From contig VXBM01000130.1 in assembly GCA_013400155.1 (NCBI GenBank), positions 115,556 to 179,555 on the forward strand: 64,000 nucleotides of DNA. Reading direction: 5' to 3'. The stretch is from Helopsaltes ochotensis. Taxonomy: Eukaryota; Chordata; Aves; Passeriformes; Locustellidae. Both the position numbers and the translations under genes were made by a program. Below are positions 61,991 through 64,000 of the stretch, piece after piece. The notes under the pieces are model-generated. The model was not told the origin of the DNA. It worked only from the letters and a program-made list of their open reading frames with translations, and ran no database searches. Within the stretch, counting starts at the first letter, position 1, and each line of letters opens with the position of its first letter.

Positions 61991-64000
61991 CAATGATAGA
62001 TTCTGGGAAGAGAAGGGTCTTACTTCTTTGATTTTCTTTCTGGTAAACAGACAGCAACAGAAAGGAGCAAGGATAGCTGCTATATTACGATGATTAATAT
62101 GTTTGGATGAGACTCTTAGGAGGATTAGCCAGGATACAGACTGTTCCAGCTAACTGATTTACAAAGAGCTGAGATAGCCAAGTGCTTAGGATGGCTTGGA
62201 AGATCAGGTAAAGCTGTGGACAAGCTGAGGATGGGTTGGAAGGATAAACAAAAAAAAACCCCAAAAAACACCAAAAACAAAACAAAACACAAAACAAAAA
62301 AACCCCACTGTGCTGAAGGAGTTAAACATTTTTTGGGGGAAATGAGACTGGTTTTTATATCATAATGACTGATGTCGGGGTTTCCAAGAGAAATCTTTTT
62401 GAATTCTTTCAAGGTGAAAACAGAAGATGTTTCTGAGAAAATCCATTCTGATGGGGGGTAACTTTAGGAAAACATCTCCAGAGGAGGAACAGTCAAAGAG
62501 AAACAAAGGTAATTCTGGTTTGATTCTAAACATTTTTATTTTTATTGACTAGGGAAAAACATTTAGTTTGACTAGTGTCTGTACTGTCACTATAAATTAT
62601 AACTCCAACAGAGAGACTGGAGCATTGTCCAGAGGGATGTAGTTAGACATCCCTATCACGGAATCATTAAATGATCAGATCATGTCTTTCCTTCTGAACC
62701 AGCTGTGATCTGCATTTGGAAATAAACACAAGGAAAAAACACAAAGTAAAAAAAAATTTTGGTTTATGACGTGTGGTCATTCTGTGTGAGATCCAAAATT
62801 AAGTAATAGAGTCTTTCCTACATTGTAATTTTAACACATTGCTTGTATGAATGTTTGCTTTAAAAAACTTTAATTCCACAGAATCATTTTCCATCTAATT
62901 CTTGTAGTTAAAAAGTTATAAAATAGATCCTCTGTAAGGAAGTTGGCGTTCTTCTGTGTGAAAACAATGAATTTTAAAAAAGAAAAGTTTGAAGTGGCAA
63001 AATTTAAATATTCGTTAATATGAATTCAAATAAGCAACCTGATGGACCTAATGGACTTTGAAGGGACTGATAATTTCAAAAATCATTGGAAAGTCTTGCA
63101 AGAAAGAGTGAGGTAAATTTTAAAAGGATATTAAAAAAAGCTTAAGGATATTAAGAAACCTGAACAACCACATATAAGTGAAATCAGAAAGAAAAGAGAA
63201 ATAGGCACAGTGAGAAATATAAGTTTAAGTAGTGGCATTTATAAATATAGAGTAGAAGTTTTGAACTTTAGGTTACATTGTTTTTAACAAAAAAAGGTTT
63301 TCTCTTCATCTTGAATGTGTTTGTGGAGGGCTGTCTCCTGTGAATGTTATTTCCTGAGATAAAAGACTCTCCTTAGGAGTCTAACAACCTGCTGCTGATA
63401 TGTATGTATATATATAAATATAATCCAAATATGTTATTGATTTTTAAATAATTTTCCATAATTTTGATAATGCCTAAAATCTTAATTAACTAAGAACAGA
63501 AGGAAGAGACAAAAATAGAATGGACTCTTCTGTTAAACATGCTTTTTTGATTGACTAATTATAGCTGGAAATTTTAATGTCTGTTCCTCTACATTGTTTA
63601 GAAATACAAACGTGTGTTTATTCTTTTGACTAGCATTTTTTAAATAAAGTGTCTGAGATCATAAAAAGTTAGGATTTTTTAAATTTTTTTTTGTAGATTT
63701 CACAGGTTGCTTTGTTGAGAAATTGTATTTCACTGAGATGAAATTTTTATTCTGGTTCCCACAGAAGCAAGATCTGGGAGCTCCCTGATTCTTCATGTGT
63801 CAAAAAACTAAGTGCTTTTTTTTTTCTGGTAAAACTCTCAGAAGGCTTTCCTATGCCACCAGAAGGAGCATATTATAAAGGTTGTAAAATTGTCAATTAA
63901 ATAAAATCAAGATTATTAAAGAAACTTTTTTTCTAAGGTGGTGTGGTGGTTTTACGTTCGCTAATTCTGTTTACTAATTTCATTGGATTTGACTAGGAGA
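61991..64000. other. Unannotated AT-rich DNA
   Basis: Contains an A-rich AAAAC-type repeat at 62246-62306. Possible tiny CR1-tail resemblances (CACGGAATCATTAA near 62659; CCACAGAATCATTT near 62878) are too short to call. No gene seen to the window end. Confidence 0.5.
62246..62306. repeat. A-rich AAAAC/AAACCCC simple repeat
   Basis: About 60 bp of A with periodic C (AAAAACAAAACAAAACACAA). The overlapping reverse frames at 62094-62412 are composition artefacts. Confidence 0.85.

Noticed and set aside
62650..62895. CACGGAATCATTAA and CCACAGAATCATTT as CR1 tails
   Set aside because: Only about 14 bp resemble CR1 and the sequence beside them does not continue the match.

Overview
The window reads as a gene-poor, AT-rich stretch of a bird genome, probably from a songbird or other passerine. 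The bird call rests on repeated CR1 LINE 3' ends, which carry the avian pattern of a promoter-distal fragment closing in ATTCTATGATT-like repeats. The passerine call rests on a short tRNA-Ile/CR1 chimera at 33592-33722 that matches the architecture of TguSINE1, a SINE described from passerines. No protein-coding exon, rRNA, functional tRNA or CRISPR array could be supported. Stretches free of stops are about as long as chance predicts for 128 kb of both strands.

Layout. 1-5 kb: a CR1 3' end (785-1269), an older reverse CR1/L3-like tail (about 1822-1978), an unassigned GC-richer block (4150-4640) and a reverse CR1 ORF2-end fragment (4645-4965) that runs into a 575-bp assembly gap (4966-5540). 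5.5-13 kb: mostly unique AT-rich DNA with a polypurine tract (10505-10592), a GC-richer block (10730-11220) and a CA repeat. 13.4-13.6 kb: a short LTR-like segment followed by a perfect hairpin. 14-28 kb: largely featureless, with a perfect 20-bp palindrome (21658-21677) and a GC-richer block (22640-23460). 28-29.3 kb: an old CR1/L3-type LINE interrupted by a younger CR1 tail. 30.7-33.7 kb: a CR1 tail, a CpG-bearing block with the longest non-repeat open frame (137 codons), and the SINE. 34-54 kb: mostly featureless, with a 145-A homopolymer (42464-42608), a CR1 ORF2 fragment (43150-43255) and another CR1 fragment (53540-53684). 55-64 kb: a good CR1 3' end (55288-55680), a roughly 1.15-kb GC-rich LTR-type repeat with internal 45-53 bp tandem units (57309-58461), a tiny CR1 tail (59344-59404) and an LTR-like GC-rich block (61450-61990).

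No genes act together here. The window records retrotransposon turnover (CR1, a SINE riding on CR1, and LTR elements) in intergenic or large-intron DNA. The best candidates for host function are the CpG-bearing block at 32.7-33.3 kb, the palindrome at 21.66 kb and the GC-richer block near 11 kb; each needs a cross-species alignment. Repeat family names come from recollected consensus patterns and were not checked against a library.
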